Shown here piece after piece: positions 1 through 7,964 of a DNA stretch of 26,475 bases. The stretch is from SHZL01 sp031362985 (lineage in GTDB: Bacteria > Pseudomonadota > Gammaproteobacteria > Xanthomonadales > SZUA-36): the NCBI GenBank assembly GCA_031362985.1, contig JANLTO010000012.1:1-26475 (forward strand), in the 5' to 3' direction. The position numbers were made by a program, and so were the translations under genes. The notes under the pieces were generated by a model that was not told where the DNA came from, did no database searches, and worked only from the letters and a program-made list of their open reading frames with translations. Numbering within the stretch: the first letter of the stretch is position 1; each line of letters opens with the position of its first letter.

Positions 1-914
1 AGCGTGATGCGGCTGATGATGGTGGCGGCAGCAATCCACGCATAGGCGCCGTACAGGGCCAGCGTACCGATCAGCCCCAATGCGAAACCCCAGGCGTCGC
101 GGCGTATCGCCAGCGCACGGTCCGCGTGATACAGACGCTCGTAAATGTCGCGATAACGCTGCAACAGCAAGGGCCCGAGGCCAAAGAGTTTGACTTCCTT
201 GACGTTGTCCTCGCGCGCCAGCACGGTTTCAAGGTAAATCTGCATGCGGGTTTCGGGTGAGCGCCAGCGGAACAGGCGAAACGCGTCACCGGAGAACTTG
301 GTCTCGGCAAAAAAGGACGGCAGGCCAGCCAGCAGCAACACCAGCACCGCCCAGGGTGAAAACTGGATCAGCAATGCGCCGTAGCTCAGCAGCGACACCG
401 TGTTCTGCGCGAGGCCAAAGGTGCGGTTGACCAGCGACAGGGGGCGACTGGACGCTTCGCGCCGCGCGCGGGTGAGCTTGTCGTAGAACTCGGAATCTTC
501 GAACTGCGCCAGTTCCAGCGTCAGTGCTTTTTCCAGGATCATCTCGTTGACGCGCTCGCCCAGTTGCGCCCGCAAAAGTGCCTGGCAGAGGGAAATGCCG
601 CGCTGTGCACCGGCCAGCACGGCAATGATGAAAGCTTCCGTGGCCACCAGGGTAAATACGCGATGCAAGGACGCTTCACCGCTGGCCTGCATCACCTGGG
701 TCGCAGCCACCACGGCATCAATGATCAGCGCGCCCACCCAGGCCATGGCCGCAGGCAACATACCGGCCAGCAGCGTGAGAACCGCCAGCACCACCGTGAG
801 GCGGCGGTTGGTGGTCCACACCAGGTCCAGTGCGCGGCGGCTGTAACGGAATACGCCAAGGAAACCCCGGTTGCTTGTCTCTGATGGGGGTGTGGAGTGA
901 GGGTGTGCAGCCAT
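1..914 (-). CDS. ABC transporter, half-size exporter, N-terminal part (partial)
   Basis: An open frame runs from ATG at 914 leftward off the window edge, giving about 304 residues. It starts MAAHPHSTPPSETSNRGF and has hydrophobic membrane helices, for example around LTVVLAVLTLLAGMLPAAMA and, near the edge, WGFALGLIGTLALYGAYAWI. The cytoplasmic stretch between helices (AQFEDSEFYDKLTRARREAS, then SRPLSLVNRTFGLAQN) is typical of the transmembrane domain of ABC-B/MsbA-type exporters. The nucleotide-binding domain should lie to the left, outside the window, so Walker motifs cannot be checked. The substrate cannot be told. It is divergent from the serine hydrolase at 1040, with 125 bp between them. 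Confidence 0.85.
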   Translation of the reverse strand, partial: MAAHPHSTPPSETSNRGFLGVFRYSRRALDLVWTTNRRLTVVLAVLTLLAGMLPAAMAWVGALIIDAVVAATQVMQASGEASLHRVFTLVATEAFIIAVLAGAQRGISLCQALLRAQLGERVNEMILEKALTLELAQFEDSEFYDKLTRARREASSRPLSLVNRTFGLAQNTVSLLSYGALLIQFSPWAVLVLLLAGLPSFFAETKFSGDAFRLFRWRSPETRMQIYLETVLAREDNVKEVKLFGLGPLLLQRYRDIYERLYHADRALAIRRDAWGFALGLIGTLALYGAYAWIAAATIISRIT

Positions 915-1039
915 AAGCCATCTTACATGGTGGCGCAGGGCTCTTGCTGCAAGCGCCAATAACTCAAGCATTGGCACCGTGACAGGCCCATGTCACGCGG
1001 CTACCATTACCGTTCCAACCAAACAAGGTAACTCCAAGC

Positions 1040-2572
1040 ATGTCCCCACCACCGCCATCACTACCCATTGTCCAGCGGAGCCGTATCTTTGTGCTCAGCT
1101 GCCTGTTGTTGGGAGTACCTGCGTTTCAGGCAAAAGCCGATGTCGCTGGATTGGCTGCGTTTACCGAGCGCGGCATGGGCCTGTGGCATGTCCCCGGCAT
1201 GGCCGTGGCCGTGGTCTCGCGCGATGAAATCCAGTTCAGCCAGGGCTTTGGCCAGACCGCCACCGTGGATGGGCAAGCGGTGGATGAGCACACCTTGTTC
1301 GCCATCGCCTCGACCACCAAGGCCATGGTGGTGTCCGGCGTGCTGATGCTGGTGGATGAAGGCAAGGTCTCGCTGGACGAGCCCATCATCAAGTACATCC
1401 CCGAGTTGCACTTTGCGCCGAGCCTGGCCGGTGAAACCATTCGTGTGCGCGACCTCTTGTCGCACCGCACCGGTTTGCCCTCGACGGATTTCTGGACATT
1501 TTTCCAGAACATGCCGCTGGACGAGCAGATCACGCGCCTGCGGGACGTGAACCAGGAAGCACCGGTCCGTTCCCGATTTATCTACCAGAACACCATGTTT
1601 GAACTTGCCGGCCTGCTCATCGAACGGGTCAGTGGCGAACGCTGGGACCTGTTTCTCAAGCATCGCCTGTGGCAGCCGATCGGCATGAATGAAACCTACG
1701 GCGCGCGAGGCCAGATTGCTGCGGGGCAGGTGCATGTCATGCCGCATTACTATACCGACAGCAAGCTGGTACCCGCCGAGTGGGATTTGCCGGCGGATAA
1801 CGTCGATGCCGCAGGTTCGGTATGGTCCTCACTGCATGACATGAGCCTGTGGGCCCAGTTCCTGTTGCGCGGTGGTGTCACTGTGGGCGGCGAGCGGCTG
1901 GTCACAGAAGCCAGCTTTGCGGAAATGTTCGAGCCGCAACAACTGGCCGGCACTACCGACTTCTACCCCACCACGGCTCTCACCCATCCGCACTGGCGCA
2001 GTTACGGTCTTGGCTGGTTCCAGCAGGATTTCCAGGGCTGCAAGATCGATTTCCATACCGGCAGCCTGGGTGGATTGATTGCCCTGATCGGGCTGGACCG
2101 CGAGAACGATCGGGCAGTCATCATACTGGCTAACCGCGATCACGCCGAGATGCGTCACGCGGTTTTGTGGGAGGTCATGGATAACAGCGCCGCCGATAAG
2201 CGCCGCGACTGGAACCAGGAAATCTTTGATTTATACGCCAAGACGGCCAGCGAAGCTGAAGCCAAATGGCAGGAAGGCGCGGAGAAGCGCCTGAAGAAAA
2301 CCAAACCCGCACTGCCCATGGAAGCGTACGCCGGCACCTACCGCAGCAAGCAGAATGGCGACCTCTTGGTAGAGCAAACCGGCCGTAAACTGGCGCTGAA
2401 AACCAAACTGGGCCCCGTCACGCTGCAGCACTGGCAACTGGAAACGTTCCTGCTGGAGTCCGTGCCGTGGAACTTGCGTGAATTGGCCACCTTCCACATC
2501 GGCAGCGATGCAGCGGTCAGTTCACTGGAGGTGTTTGGCGACAGCTTTGTGCGGGTGAAAGCAGTCGAGTGA
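1040..2572 (+). CDS. Secreted serine hydrolase, beta-lactamase/PBP-like family (Pfam PF00144)
   Basis: The 510-residue product has an N-terminal signal peptide, probably cleaved after ..FQAKA near residue 33. The serine beta-lactamase/DD-peptidase fold is shown by three motifs: S91-T-T-K94 (nucleophile and general base), Y182-Q-N184 (YxN) and H339-T-G341 (KTG-equivalent). The spacing fits class C/esterase EstB-like proteins. A C-terminal extension (about 415-510, starting AYAGTYRSKQNGDLLVEQ) looks like the small beta domain, DUF3471-like, often fused to these hydrolases. The substrate is unknown: it could be an esterase, a D-aminopeptidase or a peptidoglycan-related enzyme, and clinical beta-lactamase activity is not implied. 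It converges on the lipocalin at 2582 with only 9 bp between stops. Confidence 0.9.
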   Translation: MSPPPPSLPIVQRSRIFVLSCLLLGVPAFQAKADVAGLAAFTERGMGLWHVPGMAVAVVSRDEIQFSQGFGQTATVDGQAVDEHTLFAIASTTKAMVVSGVLMLVDEGKVSLDEPIIKYIPELHFAPSLAGETIRVRDLLSHRTGLPSTDFWTFFQNMPLDEQITRLRDVNQEAPVRSRFIYQNTMFELAGLLIERVSGERWDLFLKHRLWQPIGMNETYGARGQIAAGQVHVMPHYYTDSKLVPAEWDLPADNVDAAGSVWSSLHDMSLWAQFLLRGGVTVGGERLVTEASFAEMFEPQQLAGTTDFYPTTALTHPHWRSYGLGWFQQDFQGCKIDFHTGSLGGLIALIGLDRENDRAVIILANRDHAEMRHAVLWEVMDNSAADKRRDWNQEIFDLYAKTASEAEAKWQEGAEKRLKKTKPALPMEAYAGTYRSKQNGDLLVEQTGRKLALKTKLGPVTLQHWQLETFLLESVPWNLRELATFHIGSDAAVSSLEVFGDSFVRVKAVE

Positions 2573-2581
2573 GTTCATCGT

Positions 2582-3154
2582 TCACCGGGGCAGTTCGCCC
2601 TGCTCAGGATAAATCAGTTGATCCGTGGCAAACCCCAGCGTACTGGCTTTGGCCAACAAGCGCTGCAGCTCCTCTTTACCGAGTTCCGGTGAGCGCGACA
2701 GGATCCACAGGTAGTCGGTGTCGGGGCCAACCACCAGTGCGTATTGGTAGTTCGGGTCCAGATCAATGATGTTGTACGCACCGTAGAAGGGACCGAAAAA
2801 CGATACCTTCAGCTGCCCGACGTTCGATTCTCCAACAAAATATGCCTTGCCCTCAGAACTGTCCCAGGCAGCCTTCTTGCCGTTATAGCCTTTGTTGATG
2901 ACGCGCACGCCACCGTCTTCGCGCATGCTGTAGTCCGCCTGCACGTGCGACAAGCCGCGCTCGAAACTGTGATCGAGCCTGGCGATTTCGTACCAGGTTC
3001 CGAGGTAGCGCTCGAGGGAAAAATCCTGCACGATGACAGCGCGATCGGGAACGCCCAGGCAGCCCGTAAGCAAAGCCGCACACAGTGCTGCGCCCAGTGC
3101 GAGAGCGCTGCTTCGCCGCCCGGATGGTTTGAACGGTGTTTTTGCCGGTTTCAT
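2582..3154 (-). CDS. blc: Outer-membrane lipocalin lipoprotein (Blc-like), last gene of the lipid operon
   Basis: The 190-residue product starts at ATG 3154 (MKPAKTPFKPSGRR), 10 bp after the cfa stop; longer in-frame starts would overlap cfa. A lipobox LLTG-C32 marks it as a lipoprotein. The bacterial lipocalin signature follows: LGTWYEIARLDHSFERGL, with GxWYEIA as structurally conserved region 1. Later blocks include VRVINKGYNG and the C-terminal TDYLWILSRSPEL. Blc-type lipocalins bind fatty acids or lysophospholipids and sit in the outer membrane. Its place at the end of a cfa operon suggests it carries or scavenges modified acyl chains, which is an inference. It is one of two distinct lipocalins in the operon. 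Confidence 0.92.
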   Translation of the reverse strand: MKPAKTPFKPSGRRSSALALGAALCAALLTGCLGVPDRAVIVQDFSLERYLGTWYEIARLDHSFERGLSHVQADYSMREDGGVRVINKGYNGKKAAWDSSEGKAYFVGESNVGQLKVSFFGPFYGAYNIIDLDPNYQYALVVGPDTDYLWILSRSPELGKEELQRLLAKASTLGFATDQLIYPEQGELPR

Positions 3155-3164
3155 GGGAATCTCG

Positions 3165-4436
3165 CTATTGACGTTGCCAGGTCGAACGGTGATCGGGCCC
3201 GGAAAATACCATGTGCACATCGCTGATGGCGCGCTCCAGGAAAGCACCTTCACAGTAGCACAGGTAATAATCCCACATGCGCAGGAAGGCTTCGGGGTAT
3301 CCCAATGCCCGTACCTCGTCGAGGCGTGCAAAGAAATTGTCGCGCCAGTGATGCAAGGTAGTAGCGTAATGCAAGCCGATGTCCTCGAGATCCAGCAAGC
3401 GCAGCCCGGTAGTGGTTGCCACGGTGTGGGTCATGGCCGCCGCAGACGGCAGGCAGCTACCGGGGAAAATATAGCGCTGGATGAAGTCGATGGCCTTTTG
3501 CGACTCGTCGTACTGCTGGTCGGCAATGGTGATTGCCTGCAACAGCATCAGGCCGTCCGGCTTGAGCAGCTGGCCGCACATGCGAAAAAACGACGGATAA
3601 AGCGCGCTGCCAATAGCCTCGATCATTTCGATGGAGACCAGCTTGTCGTACTGGCCGGTGAGATCACGGTAGTCATCCAGCAGCAAGGTGATGCGATCCT
3701 GCAGCCCCGCTGCAGCAATGCGCTGCGCGGCCAGGTCGTATTGCTCCCGCGACAAAGTCGTCGTGGTCACCCGGCAGCCGTAGTGCTGTGCAGCGTAGAG
3801 TGCAAAGCCACCCCAGCCTGTGCCGATTTCCAGCACGTGATCATTCTCATTCAATTGCAGCTTGCGGCAAATGTGTTCCAGCCGTACCAGTTGCGCCTCG
3901 TGCAGGCTCAGGTCCGGCCGGGTAAATATGGCGCTGGAATACATCATGGACTCATCCAGCCACAAGGCAAAAAACTCGTTGCCAAGGTCATAGTGCGCCG
4001 CGATGTTGCGCTTCGCACCTGCATGCGTGTTGCGGTTGACCCAGCCAAACAGCTTTTGCAGCGGTGCCGTCAGGCGCGCGGTGCCGCCCTCCATGCCGTC
4101 GAGCACCGCACGATTGCGCAGCAACAGGCGCACCAGCGCCACGAGGTCATCACATTGCCAGAAACCCTGCATCCAGGCTTCACCGGCACCGATTGAGCCA
4201 CCAAAGGCCAGCTCACTGAAAAATCGTGCATCAATCACGTTGATGCGCACCGCCAATGCCGGTTTCGTGCCTGCTTCACCAAAACTCAATTCCCTGCCAT
4301 TTTCCAGCAACACCAGTTGCCCGATTTGCAGGCGCTGCAACTGGCGCAGCACCAGGCGCCGGGCAAGGCCGTCCAGCAAGCCGGGTTTAACCGTGCCCGA
4401 AAGGTGTTGCGGCGATGCCAGTGAAACCGATCTCAT
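3165..4436 (-). CDS. cfa: Cyclopropane-fatty-acyl-phospholipid synthase (Cfa)
   Basis: The 423-residue product is a SAM-dependent enzyme of the Cfa family (COG2230), which adds a methylene group from SAM to unsaturated acyl chains in membrane phospholipids. Seen in sequence: an N-terminal accessory domain (1-130), HYDLGNEFFALWLDESMMYSS (from 148), the SAM-binding loop LEIGTGWGG (202-210), TTTTLSREQYDLA, FIQRYIFPGSCLPS, and the C-terminal HYATTLHHWRDNF and YYLCYCEGAF blocks typical of the family. The start ATG at 4436 overlaps the DUF1365 stop as ATGA, so the two genes are translationally coupled. A related substrate, such as a furan fatty acid precursor, is possible in this operon type. Confidence 0.95.
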   Translation of the reverse strand: MRSVSLASPQHLSGTVKPGLLDGLARRLVLRQLQRLQIGQLVLLENGRELSFGEAGTKPALAVRINVIDARFFSELAFGGSIGAGEAWMQGFWQCDDLVALVRLLLRNRAVLDGMEGGTARLTAPLQKLFGWVNRNTHAGAKRNIAAHYDLGNEFFALWLDESMMYSSAIFTRPDLSLHEAQLVRLEHICRKLQLNENDHVLEIGTGWGGFALYAAQHYGCRVTTTTLSREQYDLAAQRIAAAGLQDRITLLLDDYRDLTGQYDKLVSIEMIEAIGSALYPSFFRMCGQLLKPDGLMLLQAITIADQQYDESQKAIDFIQRYIFPGSCLPSAAAMTHTVATTTGLRLLDLEDIGLHYATTLHHWRDNFFARLDEVRALGYPEAFLRMWDYYLCYCEGAFLERAISDVHMVFSGPDHRSTWQRQ

Positions 4437-5281
4437 TTGCTTTTCTCCAAAGCCAGGGTGCTGCGCTCCTCCGCCCGGTCCGATTCGATCACCTTGCGGC
4501 TTGCCCTGGCAGGGTGATCAAATACCGGAACCCTCTTCAGCCACAAGCGCAGCGCCTGCCAGTGAATGGCGACAATGATCTTCATGGTCATTAGCGGAAA
4601 GGCAATCAATACCCGGGCCAGCGCGGCCGGGGTGATTTCCTGGCGCTGCAAGACCAGGGTGGCATCGAACAGTTTACGTCCTTCGCGGGAATTTTCCATG
4701 TGCACGGTCAAGGATTCTGATGGCGGCCGGAATCGCCAGTCGTAGCTTACGTCCATGGGCATGAACGGGGAGACATGCATGCGCTTGACCGGGCGGTAGC
4801 GGCGGATATCACCATGATCCGCTTCAACGGGACCAACCTCAGCGTCCTTGCCGAGCACATAACACTCCCGCTCACCCCAGGGTGTGTTGTTGACTTCAGC
4901 CACAATGGTTTCAAGCTGCGTATCGTCCGCGTTAAAACAGTAATAGAAGCTGACCGGGTTGAACACATAGCCGAAGTAGCGCAAGTGGGTCAGCAGGCGG
5001 ATGGGTCCCTGCGGACGCTGGCCGGTGGATTGTTCCACCAGGTCACGCACCGCCTGGCCCAGCGGGATGCCTTCACCACCCCCGCCTTGACCAACAAGGT
5101 GATCCTCGCGGCAGAACCGCGCCGCTGCGCGCCGTGTGGTGGAGAACAGGCGACTGCCATGGAATACCTGGGGCAACTCGTCCAGGTCCAGGTACATCAT
5201 GAACATGTGGTAATTGAAACTGTGTTCCGCTGGGAGCATGCGGCGGTGGCGCACCGTGCCGTGATAAATAGCGCTGTGCAT
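4433..5281 (-). CDS. DUF1365 family protein
   Basis: The 282-residue protein begins MHSAIYHGTVRHRRMLPAEH and continues with FNYHMFMMYLDLDELPQVF, the usual start of DUF1365 proteins (COG3496). Other family-like blocks are LLTHLRYFGYVFNPVSFYYC, VAEVNNTPWGERECYVL and MHVSPFMPMDVSYDWRF. No catalytic function is established in the family. These genes almost always sit between a COG2907 flavin amine oxidase-like gene and cfa, as here. I chose ATG 5281, 14 bp after the upstream stop; GTG at 5293 is an alternative. The ATGA overlap with cfa at 4433-4436 supports co-production with Cfa. Confidence 0.9.
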   Translation of the reverse strand: MHSAIYHGTVRHRRMLPAEHSFNYHMFMMYLDLDELPQVFHGSRLFSTTRRAAARFCREDHLVGQGGGGEGIPLGQAVRDLVEQSTGQRPQGPIRLLTHLRYFGYVFNPVSFYYCFNADDTQLETIVAEVNNTPWGERECYVLGKDAEVGPVEADHGDIRRYRPVKRMHVSPFMPMDVSYDWRFRPPSESLTVHMENSREGRKLFDATLVLQRQEITPAALARVLIAFPLMTMKIIVAIHWQALRLWLKRVPVFDHPARASRKVIESDRAEERSTLALEKSK

Positions 5282-5295
5282 GCCGGTTTTCACAA

Positions 5296-6645
5296 CTAAG
5301 CAGCCATTGGGGACTGCATCGATTCGCGCTGCAGGTCCTCGTCCAGGTGACGCAGTGCTGCCATGGTGCTGATGACGCCATCTTCGTGAAAGCCATAGCG
5401 CCAGTAGGCACCGCAATAGTATGTGTGGCGCGGTCCGTTGATTTCCCGCTGGCGCTGCTGTGCCGCCACGGCCCGTTCGGTGAAGATCGGGTGGGTGTAG
5501 TCCAGGGTGCGAATTATCGCCTCCGGATTAATGGCATCCGAATGGTTGAGGGTAACGCAAAACTGCTGCGTTGCATCGAGGCTTTGCAGGATGTTCATGT
5601 TGTAGGTTAACGCCACCCGCCTGTCCAGTTCTCCATGGTTTGGATCTCCGTAGTTTGGCTTTCCGGGGCCCGGCACCGCGGGACTCCCCGATGCGCGAGG
5701 GTGTGACGGCAAATGGTAGTTCCACGCCGCCCAGGCCCGCTTGTTGCGTGGCATCAGGCTTGCATCGGTATGCAGCACCGCTTCGTTGTGCTGGTATCCA
5801 ATGGCGCCCAGCACCTCGCGTTCCTGTTGGCTGGGGTCTGCCAGCAGCGCCAGCGCCTGGTCGCTGTGGCAGGCCACGATCAGGCGGTCGAAGCGCTCCG
5901 CTTCGGCTCCCGGAGTCTTGATCTCGACCCAGGCGCGATGCCGTTTGACCCACTCGACCGGTGCATTGAGCCGGATGCGGTCGCGGTGGGCTGCTACCAG
6001 CTTTTCGACGTAGCGCTGTGAGCCCCCCTGTATGACCCGCCAGGCCGGCCGATCGCTGACCTGCAGCAAACCATGGTTGTGGAAGAAGCGCACAAAGAAT
6101 CCTGCTGGTACGCTGCCCATGCCCTGCGGAGATGCAGACCAGATGGCCGCTCCCATCGGCACGATGTAGTGCTCGATGAACTCGCGCGAGTAATTATTTG
6201 CCTGCAGGAAATCGTCCAGGGTCAGGGTGCTGTCCGGCTGGTCCAGCAAGGCCGGCGCCTCGCGATTGAAGCGCAGGATGTCGCGCACCATGCGATGGAA
6301 AGACGGCCGCACCAAATTACGCCGCTGGGCGAACAGGGTGTTGAGGTTGGCGCCGTTGTATTCCAGGCCGGTGCGCTCACAACGCACACTGAAACTCATC
6401 TCGCTTGGCTGGGTGGCAACTCCGAGTTCATTGAGCAGGGCAATGAAGTTCGGGTAGGTCACATCGTTGTACACAATGAAACCGGTGTCCACCGCATACG
6501 TCCTTCCTGCCACCGGTACCTCGATGGTGTTGGTGTGACCGCCAACGCGCGCATCTGCTTCAAACACGGTGATGTCATGCCCCGGCGCCAATCGGTAAGC
6601 TGCAAGATTGCCGGCAATACCCGTTCCTATTATGGCGACTTTCAT
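5296..6645 (-). CDS. NAD(P)/FAD-dependent oxidoreductase, flavin amine oxidase-like (COG2907)
   Basis: The 449-residue product starts MKVAIIGTGIAGN, an FAD-binding Rossmann motif (G7-x-G9-x-x-G12), followed by VFEADARVGGHTNTIEV, where the acidic residue binds FAD ribose. It then has AVDTGFIVYNDVTYPNF and FFHNHGLLQVSDRPAWRVI. These are typical of the predicted flavin-containing amine oxidase family that accompanies DUF1365 and Cfa. In that setting it probably oxidises or desaturates an acyl chain rather than an amine (inference). An odd Pro/Gly-rich segment, about residues 314-342 (SHPRASGSPAVPGPGKPNYG...), interrupts an otherwise conserved WNYHLP..RVALTYNMN region. ATG 6645 is preceded by GAG and lies 13 bp from the upstream lipocalin stop. 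Confidence 0.92.
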   Translation of the reverse strand: MKVAIIGTGIAGNLAAYRLAPGHDITVFEADARVGGHTNTIEVPVAGRTYAVDTGFIVYNDVTYPNFIALLNELGVATQPSEMSFSVRCERTGLEYNGANLNTLFAQRRNLVRPSFHRMVRDILRFNREAPALLDQPDSTLTLDDFLQANNYSREFIEHYIVPMGAAIWSASPQGMGSVPAGFFVRFFHNHGLLQVSDRPAWRVIQGGSQRYVEKLVAAHRDRIRLNAPVEWVKRHRAWVEIKTPGAEAERFDRLIVACHSDQALALLADPSQQEREVLGAIGYQHNEAVLHTDASLMPRNKRAWAAWNYHLPSHPRASGSPAVPGPGKPNYGDPNHGELDRRVALTYNMNILQSLDATQQFCVTLNHSDAINPEAIIRTLDYTHPIFTERAVAAQQRQREINGPRHTYYCGAYWRYGFHEDGVISTMAALRHLDEDLQRESMQSPMAA

Positions 6646-6658
6646 GGCCAGGTCTCGG

Positions 6659-7201
6659 TCACCAGGACTGCGGTACTTTGACCAGCAGGGAGGTATCGTA
6701 GCCGGACGCAGCAATGTGCTCGACCATGCGCGCATAGTCTGCCGCAGGGATTTGCGGGGTACGCGCCATGATCCATACGTAATCCCGCTTGTTTCTCGCC
6801 ACCACGGTCTGGCTATAGTCTTCGCTCAGCCAGGTGATGAGGTATTCGGACTTCACCGGCCACACAAACTGCATGCCCCATTCGGCATTGGTTTGCGTGT
6901 TGCGCACGAAACCGCGTGGCGTGTATTCCTTTGCCGGGCCGTCAAATGCATCCGCGCGAAACGTGAAGGTGGTGGCAATGCTGCCATCTTTATCCAGGCG
7001 ATAGGATTCCACTGCGTTGTGCGCGCCCTTCTCCATGAAGGTCGGGATATTGGCAATGACATACCAGTCGCCCATGAAGCGTTCGAGTTCAACATGTTCA
7101 ACCGTTGCAAGCGGCGGCAGGCTGGCCGCGCAACCGGCCAGCAGCACGGCTGCAATTCCGGCAAGTAATGGTGTGTGCTGGCGGGGGCTGGGCATGTTCA
7201 T
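6659..7201 (-). CDS. Lipocalin-family lipoprotein
   Basis: The 180-residue product has a lipoprotein signal (LLAGIAAVLLAG-C24) and lipocalin blocks: FMGDWYVIANIPTFMEKGAH (conserved region 1, with DWY for the usual TWY), VESYRLDKDGSIATTFTFRA, and the C-terminal NKRDYVWIMARTPQIPAADY. It differs clearly from the other lipocalin at 2582-3154, so the two are not a recent duplication. I chose ATG 7201 because GGAG lies 8 nt upstream; longer starts would run into the preceding gene. It likely binds a lipid at the periplasmic or outer-membrane face. It sits between the DUF6134-like and FAD oxidoreductase genes in the same operon. Confidence 0.9.
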   Translation of the reverse strand: MNMPSPRQHTPLLAGIAAVLLAGCAASLPPLATVEHVELERFMGDWYVIANIPTFMEKGAHNAVESYRLDKDGSIATTFTFRADAFDGPAKEYTPRGFVRNTQTNAEWGMQFVWPVKSEYLITWLSEDYSQTVVARNKRDYVWIMARTPQIPAADYARMVEHIAASGYDTSLLVKVPQSW

Positions 7202-7268
7202 ACATTGGTCTCCATGGTGCGTTGCTTTGCGATCAATTCTTCCTGACCGGCCGTTTTTGCAGCTGCTG

Positions 7269-7964
7269 TTACAGCAGTTCGTACCGCAACATGCGGCCGT
7301 TTTTTGTCTCGGATTCAAGACCCAGCCATTCACGGTCCATGGAATACCATAGCTGCAGCTTTAGCGGGCCGGCTGCGAGGTGGTAACTCAAGGCCGGGCG
7401 CATCTCTCCGTGCACTTTGAACTCAGTGGGCTCAGGTGTTGAAACCCGGACGTCGACGTATTCGCCACTCTGGCTGTTGAGCAATTGGCTTTGTTTGAGG
7501 AACTCCGGGTTCCAGTATGCAAAGCTCATCACGCACGGTGGCAGGTTTGCAGCACCGCGGTTTGCCTGCACGACAAATGTTCCCTGCTGTTGCCTCCCCA
7601 GCACCGAGAGCGCTTCGCCGTTGTCGTCGGTGCTGGATTCGATCCGCGTGAGGCAATTGCCCTGCCACTCTTCGCTGTTTTCATGGGCATAGTCATATAG
7701 CGTGACGAACAGCAGCTTGTATTCAAATTCAGCGACCGTGCGCAGTACGCGGCTTTCACCCTGTTCAGCCAGGAAGAAATCGTGGTAGCCGATTTCCTTG
7801 TCATTGAGGAATACCCGAAAGCGCCATTGCCGCTCCGTGGATAGTGCTTCCTCGGCCTGTGCGGGGATCGCGACCATGCCGACTGCAAGAACCACGAGAG
7901 CCGGCAGCATGCAAGACAATAGCCGGGACAGCCTGCCTCGCAGGTATCCGGTCAGATCAAACAC
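7269..7964 (-). CDS. Exported protein of the DUF6134 type
   Basis: The product of about 231 residues has a signal peptide: a basic n-region (RGRLSR), a hydrophobic core (LPALVVLAVGMVA) and a likely cut after IPAQA. The mature part starts with RQWRFRVFLNDKEIGYHDFF and ends with a conserved-looking LQLWYSMDREWLGLESETKN segment. I recognise this as the family labelled DUF6134, often beside cfa-like genes; the family number is from memory. No function is known. I chose GTG 7964 because it keeps the basic n-region and overlaps the preceding stop by 8 nt. ATG 7910 (no Shine-Dalgarno) and ATG 7985 are alternatives. The 67-bp gap to the lipocalin is the longest inside the operon. Confidence 0.75.
   Translation of the reverse strand: MFDLTGYLRGRLSRLLSCMLPALVVLAVGMVAIPAQAEEALSTERQWRFRVFLNDKEIGYHDFFLAEQGESRVLRTVAEFEYKLLFVTLYDYAHENSEEWQGNCLTRIESSTDDNGEALSVLGRQQQGTFVVQANRGAANLPPCVMSFAYWNPEFLKQSQLLNSQSGEYVDVRVSTPEPTEFKVHGEMRPALSYHLAAGPLKLQLWYSMDREWLGLESETKNGRMLRYELL

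Noticed and set aside
3033..4196. A 387-codon open frame on the plus strand
   Set aside because: It is antisense to cfa and the lipocalin, both clearly recognisable, and its translation shows no family features.
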